The notes under the pieces: generated by a model
What the model saw: the letters and a program-made list of their open reading frames with translations, nothing else
Databases searched by the model: none
Told to the model about the DNA's origin: nothing
Source of the DNA: Sphingomonadaceae bacterium 3R27C6
Lineage (GTDB): Bacteria; Pseudomonadota; Alphaproteobacteria; Sphingomonadales; Sphingomonadaceae
Reading direction: 5' to 3'
NCBI GenBank assembly: GCA_005503215.1
Contig: SCNS01000002.1
Span: forward strand, 248,001 to 312,000
DNA length: 64,000 bases
Shown here: in pieces, positions 17,154-26,667 of the stretch
How positions within the stretch are numbered: the stretch's first letter is position 1
Layout: the number at the start of each line of letters is the position of its first letter
Program-made: the position numbers and the translations under genes

Positions 17154-17281
17154 ACGAATATCTCCCTGACTCCTGTGGAGGCGCTTCTGCCAGCGGCCCC
17201 GATCAATGGCATCCGATAATCGACGAACGGCAAAGCTATGCCATCTGGACAGTCCCGAAAAGCGGGCTACGGCGGTCTTCA

Positions 17282-18595
17282 ATGGCGACGATTCCTCCCC
17301 CCGAAGGCGAAGACCCGGTCATGCCGGAAGCAACGCCCAAAGCCCCCTCTCCGCTCAGCTTTCCCGACTTTCGCTATTTCTGGCTCGCGCGCTTCACCGC
17401 GGTGATGGCGACAATCGCGATGGTCGTGGTGATCGGCTACCAGCTCTATGACACCGCGCGCACCGACTATGGCATGTCGATCAAGGAGGCATCGTTCCAG
17501 CTCGGGCTGCTCGGCCTCTTCCAGTTCGTTCCGCTCGCCATCCTGACGCCCGTCGCCGGCTGGGCGGCCGACCGGTTCGAACGGCGCAGCGTCGCGATCT
17601 TTTCGAACCTCATCGATCTCCTCATTGCCGCCACGCTCGGCTGGTTCACCTGGCACGACCAGTTGACGCTGCCGTTGCTCTTCACCCTTGCCGCGCTCCA
17701 CGGCGTCGCACGCGTGTTCTCGGGGCCAGCGATGAGTGCGATCGCGCCCAATATCGTCCCGCCCGCGGTCCTCCCGCGTGCGATCGCGATGAGCAGCATC
17801 GCGTGGCAGTCGGCGTCGGTGATCGGCCCGGCTGCGGGTGGCCTCATCTATGCGGCGCATCCGGGGGCGGTGTATGTTTTCTCGGCGATCCTGCTTGCCA
17901 TATCGGCTTTCACCCTCAGCCGGGTGCGGCGGGTCCAGCCGCCGCCCGCCGAAGTCCGCCGCCACCCGCTGCGCGAAATGGTCGACGGGCTGCGGTTCGT
18001 ATGGGTCGAGCGCTTCCTGCTCGGGACGATCACGCTCGACCTGTTCGCCGTGCTGCTCGCTGGCGCGACCGCGATGTTCCCCGTGTTCGCCCGCGATATC
18101 TTGCACGCCGGCCCCGAAGGCGCCGGACTGATGCGCGCCGCCGTCGCCTTCGGATCGGTCGGCGTCGCCGTCGGCTTGGCCATCCGCCCCATCGAGCGCA
18201 ACGTCGGCGTGAAGATGCTGTGGGCTGTCGCCGCCTTCGGCGCCGGGACTGTCGTGTTCGGCCTGTCGACCGACCTCATCCTATCGCTCGGGGTGCTTGT
18301 CCTGATGGGCGCCGCCGACATGTTCTCGGTCTTCGTGCGCGGCACGCTGATCCAGCTCAACACGCCTGACCATATGCGAGGCCGCGTCAGCGCCGCTTCG
18401 GGGCTTGCCATTTCCGCTTCGAACGAGCTCGGCGAAATGCGCGCCGGGGCGATGGCGGCGGCGCTTGGTCCCGTCAGCGCGGTTGTCATAGGCGGCGCCG
18501 CGGCGGTCGGTGTGACCGCGCTCTGGGCCTGGATATTCCCTGAACTGCGACGTGCACGGACGTTCGAGCCGCAGTTCAGACAGTCTAACGGATAA
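17282..18595 (+). CDS. MFS transporter, EntS-like
   Basis: About 437 aa with roughly 12 hydrophobic segments. The N-terminal half has FPDFRYFWLARFTAVMATIAMVVV and the MFS loop 2-3 motif GWAADRFERRSV. The second half contains MRGRVSAASGLAISASNELGEMRAG, which is typical of the EntS/MFS_3 exporters. The substrate is not readable. The start at 17282 is uncertain; ATG 17321 (MPEATPK) is equally plausible because the TM region begins only later. It is divergent from the DUF885 gene. Confidence 0.85.
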   Translation: MATIPPPEGEDPVMPEATPKAPSPLSFPDFRYFWLARFTAVMATIAMVVVIGYQLYDTARTDYGMSIKEASFQLGLLGLFQFVPLAILTPVAGWAADRFERRSVAIFSNLIDLLIAATLGWFTWHDQLTLPLLFTLAALHGVARVFSGPAMSAIAPNIVPPAVLPRAIAMSSIAWQSASVIGPAAGGLIYAAHPGAVYVFSAILLAISAFTLSRVRRVQPPPAEVRRHPLREMVDGLRFVWVERFLLGTITLDLFAVLLAGATAMFPVFARDILHAGPEGAGLMRAAVAFGSVGVAVGLAIRPIERNVGVKMLWAVAAFGAGTVVFGLSTDLILSLGVLVLMGAADMFSVFVRGTLIQLNTPDHMRGRVSAASGLAISASNELGEMRAGAMAAALGPVSAVVIGGAAAVGVTALWAWIFPELRRARTFEPQFRQSNG

Positions 18596-18720
18596 GGCCA
18601 AACCATTCGCCGCACCTCGCGCTCATTTCGTCAAAAGCATATTGTCAATTTAATCAGTTGAGTTAAATAGGGCTCACCCGTCACCGCGGTTCCCCTCTCT
18701 CCCCCGATGGAGCGACCGCC

Positions 18721-19389
18721 ATGCACAATTCGAATATCCGCCGCAAAATCCTGACCATTCCCGGCCTCTACAACAGCGGCCCGACCCACTGGCAAAGCCT
18801 GTGGGAACGAAGCTTCGCCCGCTGCGAGCGAATCGAACTCGGCGGCTGGGACGCGCCGGTAAAGGACGAATGGGTCGAGCAGATCGCCGCCGCGATCGAT
18901 GCCGAACATGAACCCGTCCTCGTTGCGGCGCACAGCCTTGGCTGCCATGCCTTTGCCCATTGGTTCGCCGCCGCCAGCAGCGTCGCGCGCGACCGGATCG
19001 CCGGCGCGCTGCTCGTCGCGCCGCCCGACCTGACGCAGCTGAGGCGCGACAAGCGGGTCGAAAGCTTCACCGACTCGCCGCCGCTTTCGTCGCAGACGCC
19101 GATGATCGTCGTGGCCAGCGATGACGATCCTTATGCCCAAACCTCCTATGTCTGGCGCCTGTCGCGGCACTGGGACGCCCGGTTCGTCAACGCCGGGCCG
19201 TTCGGCCATATCAACGCGGACTCGGGCATCGCCGACTGGCCTTATGGACAGTATCTGCTCGCCTCGTTACAACCCGCGACGACGCCGGCGCTGGCGGACG
19301 AGGCACTCTGGCTGCGCGCCGGAGACTGGCCAAATCGTGTCCGCCGCGACCCGCGATTCGAATTCAAGGAAAGAGCGCACCGACCATGA
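18721..19389 (+). CDS. RBBP9/YdeN-type serine alpha/beta hydrolase
   Basis: 222 aa. The opening [20 protein letters not shown] is diagnostic of the RBBP9/YdeN family. The nucleophile Ser lies in [11 protein letters not shown], the acid is in VASDDDPY and the His in [11 protein letters not shown]. These are small serine hydrolases of uncertain natural substrate. The stop codon overlaps the start of cysK by 4 bases (ATGA), so it is translationally coupled to cysteine synthesis. Confidence 0.85.
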   Translation: MHNSNIRRKILTIPGLYNSGPTHWQSLWERSFARCERIELGGWDAPVKDEWVEQIAAAIDAEHEPVLVAAHSLGCHAFAHWFAAASSVARDRIAGALLVAPPDLTQLRRDKRVESFTDSPPLSSQTPMIVVASDDDPYAQTSYVWRLSRHWDARFVNAGPFGHINADSGIADWPYGQYLLASLQPATTPALADEALWLRAGDWPNRVRRDPRFEFKERAHRP

Positions 19390-20306
19390 AAGCCAATTCG
19401 ATCCTCGAGACCATCGGCAACACGCCGCACATCCGTGTCGCCAAGCTGTTCCCCGACGCCGAAGTCTGGGTGAAGTCGGAACGCAGCAATCCCGGTGGAT
19501 CGATCAAGGATCGAATCGGCCTTGCGATGATCGAAGCCGCCGAGAAGGACGGCAGCCTGAAAGCCGGCGGCACTATCGTCGAGCCGACGTCGGGTAACAC
19601 CGGCATCGGCCTCGCGATGGCCGCCGCGGTCAAGGGTTACAAGCTCGTGCTCGTCATGCCCGAAAGCATGTCGGTCGAGCGCCGCCGGTTGATGCTCGCC
19701 TATGGCGCCACCTTTGACCTGACGCCGCGCGAAAAAGGCATGAAGGGCGCGATCGAGCGCGCCATCGAACTGGTGGAGACGACCCCCGGGGCGTGGATGC
19801 CGCAGCAGTTCGAGAATGAAGCCAATATCGACGTCCATGTGCGCACGACGGGCCCCGAAATCCTTGCCGATTTCAGCGACAGCCCGATCGACGTGCTGAT
19901 CACCGGCGTCGGCACCGGCGGCCACATCACCGGCGTTGCGCAATTCCTGAAACAGCACTGGCCGGACCTCAAGGTCTATGCGGTCGAGCCCGAAGCCTCG
20001 CCGGTGATTTCGGGCGGCCAGCCCGCGCCGCATCCGATCCAGGGTATCGGCGCCGGTTTCATCCCGCGCAACCTGCACACCGACCTGCTCGACGGGGTGA
20101 TCAAGGTCGATGCCGCCGCCGCGAAAGATTATGCGCGCCGCGCTGCGACCGAGGAAGGCATGCTCGTCGGCATCTCGTCGGGCGCCACCCTCGCCGCGAT
20201 CGAACAGAAACTTGCCGAGCTTCCTGCCGGCAGCCGCGTGCTCGGCTTCAACTATGACACCGGCGAGCGTTACCTGTCGGTTCCCGATTTCCTCCCGGAG
20301 ATCTGA
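19386..20306 (+). CDS. cysK: Cysteine synthase A (O-acetylserine sulfhydrylase)
   Basis: 306 aa PLP enzyme making cysteine from O-acetylserine and sulfide. Seen: [15 protein letters not shown] with the PLP-binding Lys, [14 protein letters not shown] for substrate binding, [13 protein letters not shown] as the phosphate loop, and [11 protein letters not shown] near the C-terminus. Length is normal for CysK (about 300-320). It starts within the stop of the RBBP9-like gene and is followed 9 bases later by the SleB gene. The sulfate-activation genes cysQ-NC-D lie 2.6 kb downstream, so sulfur assimilation is locally clustered but on opposite strands. Confidence 0.93.
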   Translation: MKANSILETIGNTPHIRVAKLFPDAEVWVKSERSNPGGSIKDRIGLAMIEAAEKDGSLKAGGTIVEPTSGNTGIGLAMAAAVKGYKLVLVMPESMSVERRRLMLAYGATFDLTPREKGMKGAIERAIELVETTPGAWMPQQFENEANIDVHVRTTGPEILADFSDSPIDVLITGVGTGGHITGVAQFLKQHWPDLKVYAVEPEASPVISGGQPAPHPIQGIGAGFIPRNLHTDLLDGVIKVDAAAAKDYARRAATEEGMLVGISSGATLAAIEQKLAELPAGSRVLGFNYDTGERYLSVPDFLPEI

Positions 20307-20315
20307 GGACCGCTC

Positions 20316-21467
20316 GTGCATCCCCAAGACGATCAAACGGCGTTGCCCTCGCGGCGCGACTGGACGGGCTGGTTGTTCGTCCTGATCGTCGTCGCGGCGG
20401 TGGTGGCGGTGATCTATGCGAGTCACTCGACGGGCACGCGAAAGCATGTGACGCACCGGCAGCCGGTGGCGCCGCCCGCCGACATCGTGCCCGAAGTCCA
20501 GCCGATGGTACTTGCACCAGTCACCGAGGACGATGCACGGACGCAGAACGCCGCGGTCGCGTTGGTCACCAAGGGCTTCGTCGCGGCGCGGCCGTTCGTT
20601 TATGCCGGCGGCGGCGACGCGAAAGCCCGGGCTCGCGACTGCCTTGCCGCCGCGATGCTTTACGAGGCGGGCGACGACGCCAAGGGACAGCAGGCGGTCG
20701 GCCAGGTCGTGATCAACCGCGCCCGCCACCCCGCCTTCCCCAAGTCGATCTGCGGCGTCGTGTTCCAGGGGGCGGAACGCACGACCGGATGCCAGTTCAC
20801 CTTCACGTGCGACGGGGCGTTGAGCCGCCGCTATTCAGACGCGGCGTGGCAGCGCGCGCGGGGCAATGCCGACATGATGCTGGCGGGCGGCACCTATCCG
20901 CCCGTCGGCCTTGCCACCCATTATCACACCGACTGGGTCCGCCCCTATTGGAGCGACAGCCTCGAGAAGATCGCGATCGTCGACACCCACCTCTTCTTCC
21001 GCTGGCCGGGCTATTGGGGCACCCCGGGCGCGTTCCGCGGCGCGGTGTCGGGGAGCGACGGGCCGGTGGCGAAGCTCGCGGCGATATCGCCGCTGCACGC
21101 GATGGCACTCGGCTTGCCGGTCGAAATGGCGGGCGTCGATGCCAATGCCGCGGTCGGCGAAGCGCGCGTCGTCGCCGGCGCGGGCGAGAGCGCGGGCCGC
21201 GATACCATCTATACCCAGCTCGACCGCAAGGCCGCGCCCGAGAGCTTCGTCACCACCGCGCTGCGGCTGTGCGGCGACAAGCCCTATTGCAAGTTCATGG
21301 GCTGGACCAATCCGGTGTTGAAGCCCGACAGCGATGCGATGAGCGACACGCAGCGCGCCGCGATGACCTTCTCCTACCTCCGCGACGACAAGGCCGGGTT
21401 CGAAAAGGCGCTGTGGAATTGCAGCGAATATAAGCGCGACGACGTGCGCCAGTGCATGAAGCGCTGA
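20316..21467 (+). CDS. Cell wall hydrolase, SleB family
   Basis: 383 aa starting at GTG 20316, with GAGGA 6-8 bases before it and no nearer ATG. One N-terminal membrane anchor (about residues 14-32). The SleB domain spans about 100-230: DCLAAAMLYEAGDDAKGQQAVGQVVINR with catalytic Glu, then ICGVVFQGAERTTGCQFTFTCDG and LATHYHTDWVRPYW. SleB enzymes are lytic transglycosylase-like peptidoglycan hydrolases; in non-sporing bacteria they act in wall remodelling. The C-terminal 150 residues are unassigned. It is tightly spaced behind cysK but unrelated in function. Confidence 0.88.
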   Translation: MHPQDDQTALPSRRDWTGWLFVLIVVAAVVAVIYASHSTGTRKHVTHRQPVAPPADIVPEVQPMVLAPVTEDDARTQNAAVALVTKGFVAARPFVYAGGGDAKARARDCLAAAMLYEAGDDAKGQQAVGQVVINRARHPAFPKSICGVVFQGAERTTGCQFTFTCDGALSRRYSDAAWQRARGNADMMLAGGTYPPVGLATHYHTDWVRPYWSDSLEKIAIVDTHLFFRWPGYWGTPGAFRGAVSGSDGPVAKLAAISPLHAMALGLPVEMAGVDANAAVGEARVVAGAGESAGRDTIYTQLDRKAAPESFVTTALRLCGDKPYCKFMGWTNPVLKPDSDAMSDTQRAAMTFSYLRDDKAGFEKALWNCSEYKRDDVRQCMKR

Positions 21468-21477
21468 TTCAGGAAAT

Positions 21478-21672
21478 GGCGGAATTCCGCCTAACTTCAC
21501 TCTGAAATCGCACTTCGTTCGGCGATAAAGTCACAAAAGCCCCGCATGCACGCATGCGAATTGTGACTTTTGTGGCTTTAAGCCCGCGCTCCGTTGCGGG
21601 TCCCGGCTTTCGCCGGGGAACCAGGTTGAAGAGCAATGATATGATCCGCTGGGCTCCATCCATCAGGATGGA
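21478..21672. repeat. Cluster of intergenic hairpins
   Basis: Four or more hairpins lie in one 240-bp gap: the palindrome GGCGGAATTCCGCC (21478-21491); AAAGTCACAAAAG (21527-21539) against CTTTTGTGGCTTT (21567-21579), 13 bp with one G-T pair; CCCGGC-TTTC-GCCGGG (21602-21617); and TCCATCC-ATCA-GGATGGA (21655-21672). The third is a sequence type common between alphaproteobacterial genes. They separate two convergent genes and may act as terminators. Confidence 0.75.
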
Positions 21673-21707
21673 ACATAACCCGACATTGTAGGACAGGCTT
21701 TTCTCGA

Positions 21708-22847
21708 TCAGCCGTGCGGCTTGATCAGATATTTCTCACCCGTGCGCTTCGCATTATACGCCTGCGCCGTATCGACATTCAGCGCCTCGGTCAGCGAGAT
21801 CTCGTGGCTGTAGTGGCTCTTGAAGGTCGTTGTGAGTTCATCGACGACGCGCTTACGCATCCGACCGACGGTTTCCATGCCCGCCTTCGCCATGAACGGC
21901 GTCAGCAGGAAGCCGCCGAGCGCCCAGGTCAGGCCGAAGCTGCGCGCCGAGAAGGTCGTCGGGGACAGGTCGAGCGCGCCATAGATATAGACCTGCTTGA
22001 ACGTGTCCGAGCCATAGCGGCTGTAAGTGGTCATGCGCTTGACCGCCGCGGCTTCCATCGCGGTCAGGATCTGGCCGGCTAGCTTGCCGCCGCCGGTCGC
22101 GTCGAAGCCGATCGTCGCGCCGGTCTCGACGATCGCGTCGACCAGTCGCTCCATGAAATCGTCGGCGCTGCTGTTGACGATATATTTCGCGCCGATGCCT
22201 TTCAGGATTTCGACCTGCGCGTCGCTCCGCACGATATTGACGAGCGGGATGCCGTCCTTCGCGCAAATCTTGACGAGCATCTGACCAAGGTTTGACGCCG
22301 CAGCGGTGTGGACGATCGCGCTATGGTTCTCCATCCGCATCGTTTCGGTGAACGCCAGCGAGGTCAGCGGATTGACGAAGCAGGAGGCGCCATCGGCGGG
22401 ATCGGTGCCGTCGGGCAGCGGCATCACCATCTGCACCGGCAGGCAGCGATATTCGGCGTACATCTCGCCACCGAGCAGCGCGACGGTCTTGCCGAGCAGC
22501 GCCTGCGCCTCGGGCGTGTCTCCTGCCGCGACGACGGTGCCGCAGCCTTCGTTGCCGATCGCCAGCGCATCGCCGATGCGCCCGCCCATCGCACGCATGC
22601 CCGCGGGCGGGACGTCGGCGGTGATGAGCGGCTGGCCGTCCCTGGTCGATGCACGCGCGGTCGACATGTCGGCGCCGCCGAACAGCAGGCCGAGGTCCGA
22701 CGGGTTGATCGGTGCCGCAAGCACCTTCACCAGCACCTCGTGCGGTTTCGGCGTCGGCATCGGGCGCGGTTCAAGCGACACTTCGAGCTGCCCTTCGGGC
22801 TTCACAAGCGTCAGCATGGTGAGGTTGGTTTCAGGCAGGTCGGTCAT
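21708..22847 (-). CDS. Zinc-binding dehydrogenase family oxidoreductase (MDR superfamily)
   Basis: 379 aa quinone-oxidoreductase/enoyl reductase-like MDR protein. Seen: HEVLVKVLAAPINPSDLGLLFG in the GroES-like domain, GNEGCGTVVAAG, and IVHTAAASNLGQMLVKICAKDG as the Rossmann cofactor loop, then FDATGGGKLAGQILTAME. The AASNLGQM loop is typical of proteobacterial NAD(P)H-dependent members annotated as trans-2-enoyl-CoA reductase or quinone reductase; substrate unknown. ATG 22847 has GGGAGA 5 bases upstream; the longer open frame runs back into cysQ and is rejected. It is transcribed in the same direction as cysDNCQ. Confidence 0.85.
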   Translation of the reverse strand: MTDLPETNLTMLTLVKPEGQLEVSLEPRPMPTPKPHEVLVKVLAAPINPSDLGLLFGGADMSTARASTRDGQPLITADVPPAGMRAMGGRIGDALAIGNEGCGTVVAAGDTPEAQALLGKTVALLGGEMYAEYRCLPVQMVMPLPDGTDPADGASCFVNPLTSLAFTETMRMENHSAIVHTAAASNLGQMLVKICAKDGIPLVNIVRSDAQVEILKGIGAKYIVNSSADDFMERLVDAIVETGATIGFDATGGGKLAGQILTAMEAAAVKRMTTYSRYGSDTFKQVYIYGALDLSPTTFSARSFGLTWALGGFLLTPFMAKAGMETVGRMRKRVVDELTTTFKSHYSHEISLTEALNVDTAQAYNAKRTGEKYLIKPHG

Positions 22848-22921
22848 CGCGCATCTCCCGTTTTCGGTTTCTCGATGCAACGGATTAGGATGCGGTCGCG
22901 CCGCTGGCAATGCCCTGCCCG

Positions 22922-23671
22922 TCAGTCTGGCGAATATTCCGCGGCAAGGCGCAGTACCTCGGCCGCAAGCTCCTTCCGGCAGATCAGCAGGTCGGGAAGA
23001 TAAGTGTCCGGATTGTTGTAACGGATCGGCGAGCCGTCGACGCGGCTGACGTGCAGACCCGCCGCCTGCGCTACCGCGACGGGGGCGCAATTGTCCCATT
23101 CATATTGGCCGCCGGTGTGAAGATAAATATCGGCCTCGCCGCGCACGACCGCCATCGCCTTGGCGCCCGCCGAGCCCATGGCGAGGAGTTCGGCGCCGAG
23201 TTTCCCGGCAACAAAGACCGCTTCAGCGGCGGGGCGCGTTCGGCTGACAAGCATGCGGAGCGGCTGGTGTGCGGCGTGAAGCGCGACCGGAGCGCCGGAG
23301 GTCAGCGTGATGCCGAGGCCCGGCAGCGCGACCGCGCCCACCGTCGCGACACCATCGACCGCGAGCGCGACATGCACCGCCCAATCGTCGCGGCCCTCGC
23401 CATATTCACGCGTTCCGTCGAGCGGGTCGACGATCCAGACGCGCGACTGGCCACAGCGCGCGACATTGTCCTTTTCCTCTTCGGAGAGAAGCGCATCGTC
23501 GGCGCGCGCGGTGCGAATCTCGCGGCAGAGCATGGCGTTGGCCTGCTCGTCACCGGCCTTTCCCAGCGCCTTGCCTTCGAGATCGCCCCGCGCCCGCAAG
23601 TCGAGCAGGATCGCGCCCGCAGCGGTTGCGAGCCGTTCGGCCAGCTGTTCGTCGCTTTCCCCCACAGTCAT
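22922..23671 (-). CDS. cysQ: 3'(2'),5'-bisphosphate nucleotidase CysQ
   Basis: 249 aa inositol-monophosphatase-fold enzyme that hydrolyses PAP to AMP, recycling the by-product of sulfate reduction. Metal-site motifs: LLSEEEKDN, WIVDPLDGTREYGEGRDDWAVHVAL and GGQYEWDNCAPVAVAQAAG. Length fits CysQ. The start lies 2 bases after the cysNC stop, so it is the third gene of a cysD-cysNC-cysQ operon. Confidence 0.92.
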   Translation of the reverse strand: MTVGESDEQLAERLATAAGAILLDLRARGDLEGKALGKAGDEQANAMLCREIRTARADDALLSEEEKDNVARCGQSRVWIVDPLDGTREYGEGRDDWAVHVALAVDGVATVGAVALPGLGITLTSGAPVALHAAHQPLRMLVSRTRPAAEAVFVAGKLGAELLAMGSAGAKAMAVVRGEADIYLHTGGQYEWDNCAPVAVAQAAGLHVSRVDGSPIRYNNPDTYLPDLLICRKELAAEVLRLAAEYSPD

Positions 23672-23673
23672 AT

Positions 23674-25575
23674 CTATCCCAACAAGCGATCGATGATCAG
23701 GTCCGCCGCCTCTTCGGGCGTCATCGCGGTCGTGTCGATACGAATTTCCGGGCTCTCGGGCGCCTCATAAGGGCTGTCGATGCCGGTGAAATTCTTGAGC
23801 TGACCCGCGCGCGCCTTTTTGTAGAGACCCTTGACGTCGCGGCGCTCGGCCTCGGCGAGCGGCGTGTCGATGAAGACTTCGATGAACTCGCCTTCGGGCA
23901 ACATGCTGCGCACCATTTCGCGCTCGACGCGGAAGGGCGAGATGAAGGCGGTGATGACGATGAGGCCGGCGTCGCTCATCAGCTTCGCGACCTCGCCGAC
24001 GCGGCGGATATTCTCGATGCGGTCGGCCTCGGTAAAGCCGAGGTCGCGGTTGAGCCCGTGACGGACATTGTCGCCGTCGAGCAGGAAGCTGTGGCGGTTC
24101 ATCCGGTGCAGCTTCTTCTCGACGAGGTTCGCGATCGTCGACTTGCCCGATCCCGACAGCCCGGTGAACCAGAGCAGCGCGGGCCGCTGGTTCTTGAGAC
24201 TGGCGCGCATGTCGCGGCTGATGTCGGTCGCCTGCCAATGGACATTCTGCGCGCGGCGGAGGCTGAAGTGCAGCATGCCCGCGGCGACGGTGGCGTTGGT
24301 CAGCTTATCGATCAGGATGAAGCCGCCGAGCGTGCGGTTGTCGCCATAGGCTTCGAACGTGATCGGCTTGTCGGTCGACAGCTCGACGACGCCGATCCCG
24401 TTGAGTTCGAGCGTCTTCGCCGCGAGATGGTCGAGCGTGTTGACGTTGATCTCATACTTCGGCGGCTGGATCGTCGCCGAAACGCTCTGCGTCGCAAGCT
24501 TGAGCCAATAGGCGCGGCCCGCGATCATCGCCTCGTCTGCCATCCACACCAGAGTCGCTTCGAACTGGTCGGCCGCCTCGGGCGGGGCGTCGGCGGCGGC
24601 AATGACGTCACCGCGCGAGCAGTCGACCTCGTCGGCGAGCGTCAGCGTGACCGACTGGCCCGCGACGGCCTCCTCGAGATCGCCGTCGAGGGTCACGATA
24701 CGCTCGATGGTCGTCGTCTTGCCGCTCGGCAGGATACGCACGGCGTCGCCGGGCTTTACGGTCCCGCTCGCGAGCTGGCCCGAGAAGCCGCGGAAATCGA
24801 GGTTCGGGCGGTTGACCCATTGCACCGGCAGGCGGAAGGGCTTGGCTTCGTCGGCGGCGGCGCCGATTTCGACATTTTCGAGATGCTCGATCAGCGCGGG
24901 CCCCTTGAACCAGGGCGTGTTGTCCGAGAGCGCGGTGATATTGTCGCCCTTGAAGCCCGAGATCGGGATCGCGGTGAAATTGGTGATACCGATCTCGCTC
25001 GCGAAGGCGCGATACGCCAGCGTGATGCGATCGAAGATGGTCTTGTCGTAATCGACGAGGTCCATCTTGTTCACCGCGAGCACGATATGCTTGATGCCGA
25101 TCAGGTGCGCGAGGAAGCTGTGGCGGCGCGTCTGGGTGAGCACGCCCTTACGCGCGTCGATCAGGATCACGGCGAGGTCGGCGGTCGAGGCGCCGGTGAC
25201 CATGTTGCGGGTATATTGCTCGTGCCCGGGTGTGTCGGCGACGATGAACTTGCGCTTCTCGGTCGTGAAAAAGCGGTAGGCGACGTCGATCGTGATCCCC
25301 TGCTCGCGCTCGGCGGCGAGGCCGTCGACGAGTAGCGCGAAGTCGATCTCCTGCCCCTGCGTGCCGACGCGCTTGCTGTCGGCTTCGAGCGCGGCGAGCT
25401 GGTCCTCGAAGATCATCTTCGAGTCATAAAGCAGGCGGCCGATCAGCGTCGACTTGCCGTCGTCGACCGAGCCGCAAGTGATGAAGCGCAGCAGCGATTT
25501 CTGCTGATGCTGTTCGAGATAGGCGTCGATATCCTCGGCAATGAGGGCGTCGGTGACGTAAACAGGATCGGTCAT
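23674..25575 (-). CDS. cysNC: Bifunctional sulfate adenylyltransferase subunit 1 / APS kinase CysNC
   Basis: 633 aa fusion. The N-terminal EF-Tu-like GTPase (CysN) has [27 protein letters not shown] and NKMDLVD. It drives APS formation with CysD. The C-terminal ~190 residues are APS kinase (CysC): [23 protein letters not shown] and [14 protein letters not shown], making PAPS. The CysN-CysC fusion (NodQ type) is common in alphaproteobacteria. ATG 25575 overlaps the cysD stop by one base (TGATG). A longer open frame runs through cysD but is only a shadow. Confidence 0.95.
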   Translation of the reverse strand: MTDPVYVTDALIAEDIDAYLEQHQQKSLLRFITCGSVDDGKSTLIGRLLYDSKMIFEDQLAALEADSKRVGTQGQEIDFALLVDGLAAEREQGITIDVAYRFFTTEKRKFIVADTPGHEQYTRNMVTGASTADLAVILIDARKGVLTQTRRHSFLAHLIGIKHIVLAVNKMDLVDYDKTIFDRITLAYRAFASEIGITNFTAIPISGFKGDNITALSDNTPWFKGPALIEHLENVEIGAAADEAKPFRLPVQWVNRPNLDFRGFSGQLASGTVKPGDAVRILPSGKTTTIERIVTLDGDLEEAVAGQSVTLTLADEVDCSRGDVIAAADAPPEAADQFEATLVWMADEAMIAGRAYWLKLATQSVSATIQPPKYEINVNTLDHLAAKTLELNGIGVVELSTDKPITFEAYGDNRTLGGFILIDKLTNATVAAGMLHFSLRRAQNVHWQATDISRDMRASLKNQRPALLWFTGLSGSGKSTIANLVEKKLHRMNRHSFLLDGDNVRHGLNRDLGFTEADRIENIRRVGEVAKLMSDAGLIVITAFISPFRVEREMVRSMLPEGEFIEVFIDTPLAEAERRDVKGLYKKARAGQLKNFTGIDSPYEAPESPEIRIDTTAMTPEEAADLIIDRLLG

Positions 25576-26501
25576 CAGAAATACCCCTCCTGCTTCTTCT
25601 TCTCCATGCTGGCGTCGCCGCCGTCCTTGTCGATAATGCGCCCCTGGCGCTCGCTGGTGGTGGTGAGCAGCATTTCCTGGATCACTTCGGACAGCGTACT
25701 GGCCTCGCTCTCGACCGCACCCGTAAGCGGGTAGCAGCCGAGGGTGCGGAAGCGCACCGAACGCTCGACCGGCGTCTCGCCGGGCAGCAGCGGAAAGCGG
25801 TCGTCGTCGACCATCAGCAGCAGGCCGTCGCGCTCCACGGTCGGGCGCGGCGCGGCGAAGTAGAGCGGGACGATGGGGATGTTTTCGCGGGCTATATATT
25901 GCCAGATGTCGAGCTCGGTCCAGTTCGAGATCGGGAAGACGCGGATGCTTTCGCCCTTCGCCTTGCGGGCGTTGTAGAGGTTCCAGAGCTCGGGGCGCTG
26001 CTTCTTCGGATCCCAGCCGTGGCTCGCGGTGCGGAAGGAGAAGATGCGCTCCTTGGCGCGGCTCTTTTCCTCGTCGCGGCGCGCGCCGCCGAAGGCGACG
26101 TCGAAGCCGTGGAGGTCGAGCGCCTGCTTCAGCCCCTCGGTCTTCCACATATCGGTGTGGAGCGGACCATGGTCGAACGGGTTGATCCCGCGTTCTTTGG
26201 CTTCGGGATTCTGATAGACGATGAGCTCCATGCCGCTCTCGCGCGCCATGCGGTCGCGCAGTTCGTACATCGCCTGGAATTTCCACGTCGTGTCGACATG
26301 AAGCAGCGGGAACGGCGGCGGCGAAGGATAAAAAGCCTTGCGCGCGAGATGGAGCATCACCGCGCTGTCCTTGCCCACGCTGTACAGCATCACGGGCTTG
26401 GCCGCGTCGGCCATCACTTCGCGCATGATATGGATACTCTCGGCCTCGAGCCGGTCGAGATGGGTCAGTTCCAGTGATTTTGTCTGTAACTCAGACGACA
26501 A
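25575..26501 (-). CDS. cysD: Sulfate adenylyltransferase subunit 2 CysD
   Basis: About 308 aa, the ATP-sulfurylase catalytic subunit of the PP-loop fold: [43 protein letters not shown] and [10 protein letters not shown]. Start choice: an ATG at 26555 is in frame, but a perfect AGGAGG (26510-26515) lies 8 bases before TTG 26501 and 5 before TTG 26504, and homologues begin close to [18 protein letters not shown] therefore place the start at TTG 26501; the ATG version would add 18 basic residues. First gene of cysD-cysNC-cysQ. Confidence 0.93.
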   Translation of the reverse strand: MSSELQTKSLELTHLDRLEAESIHIMREVMADAAKPVMLYSVGKDSAVMLHLARKAFYPSPPPFPLLHVDTTWKFQAMYELRDRMARESGMELIVYQNPEAKERGINPFDHGPLHTDMWKTEGLKQALDLHGFDVAFGGARRDEEKSRAKERIFSFRTASHGWDPKKQRPELWNLYNARKAKGESIRVFPISNWTELDIWQYIARENIPIVPLYFAAPRPTVERDGLLLMVDDDRFPLLPGETPVERSVRFRTLGCYPLTGAVESEASTLSEVIQEMLLTTTSERQGRIIDKDGGDASMEKKKQEGYF

Positions 26502-26509
26502 CAAACTCG

Positions 26510-26515
26510 CCTCCT
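26510..26515 (-). promoter_or_regulatory. Consensus Shine-Dalgarno deciding the cysD start
   Basis: AGGAGG on the minus strand, 5 and 8 bases ahead of two consecutive in-frame TTG codons (26504, 26501) and inside the longer ATG-initiated frame. It argues for a TTG start. Confidence 0.65.
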
Positions 26516-26564
26516 CGCGCTTCCGCCGTGGAGAGCGGAATAGGGTATTTTTCATCTGGTCATA

Positions 26565-26578
26565 CGTCCAAATGGACG
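26565..26578. promoter_or_regulatory. 14-bp dyad upstream of cysD
   Basis: CGTCCA-AA-TGGACG, 6-bp perfect arms, 64 bases before the preferred cysD start and between the LysR gene and cysD. It could be an operator for the sulfur operon. No known motif was recognised. Confidence 0.4.
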
Positions 26579-26667
26579 GGGTGAAGGACGTCGCCGTACC
26601 GCTGCGGGATGTGAAGGGGCAAACGTTATGGCCTTTCGACGCTGCAAGCCAGACTTGGGTGTACGGG

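Noticed and set aside
15021-17219. 732-aa plus-strand open frame
   Set aside because: Antisense to the DUF885 lipoprotein gene and TIR start; no recognisable motif.
18640-18690. Sigma-70-like promoter (TTGTCA...TAAATA) before the RBBP9-cysK pair
   Set aside because: Only the -35 is convincing; the -10 matches at about half its positions.
23674-26286. 870-aa open frame extending cysNC upstream through cysD
   Set aside because: The upstream part is an out-of-frame reading of cysD; CysN homology begins at ATG 25575.
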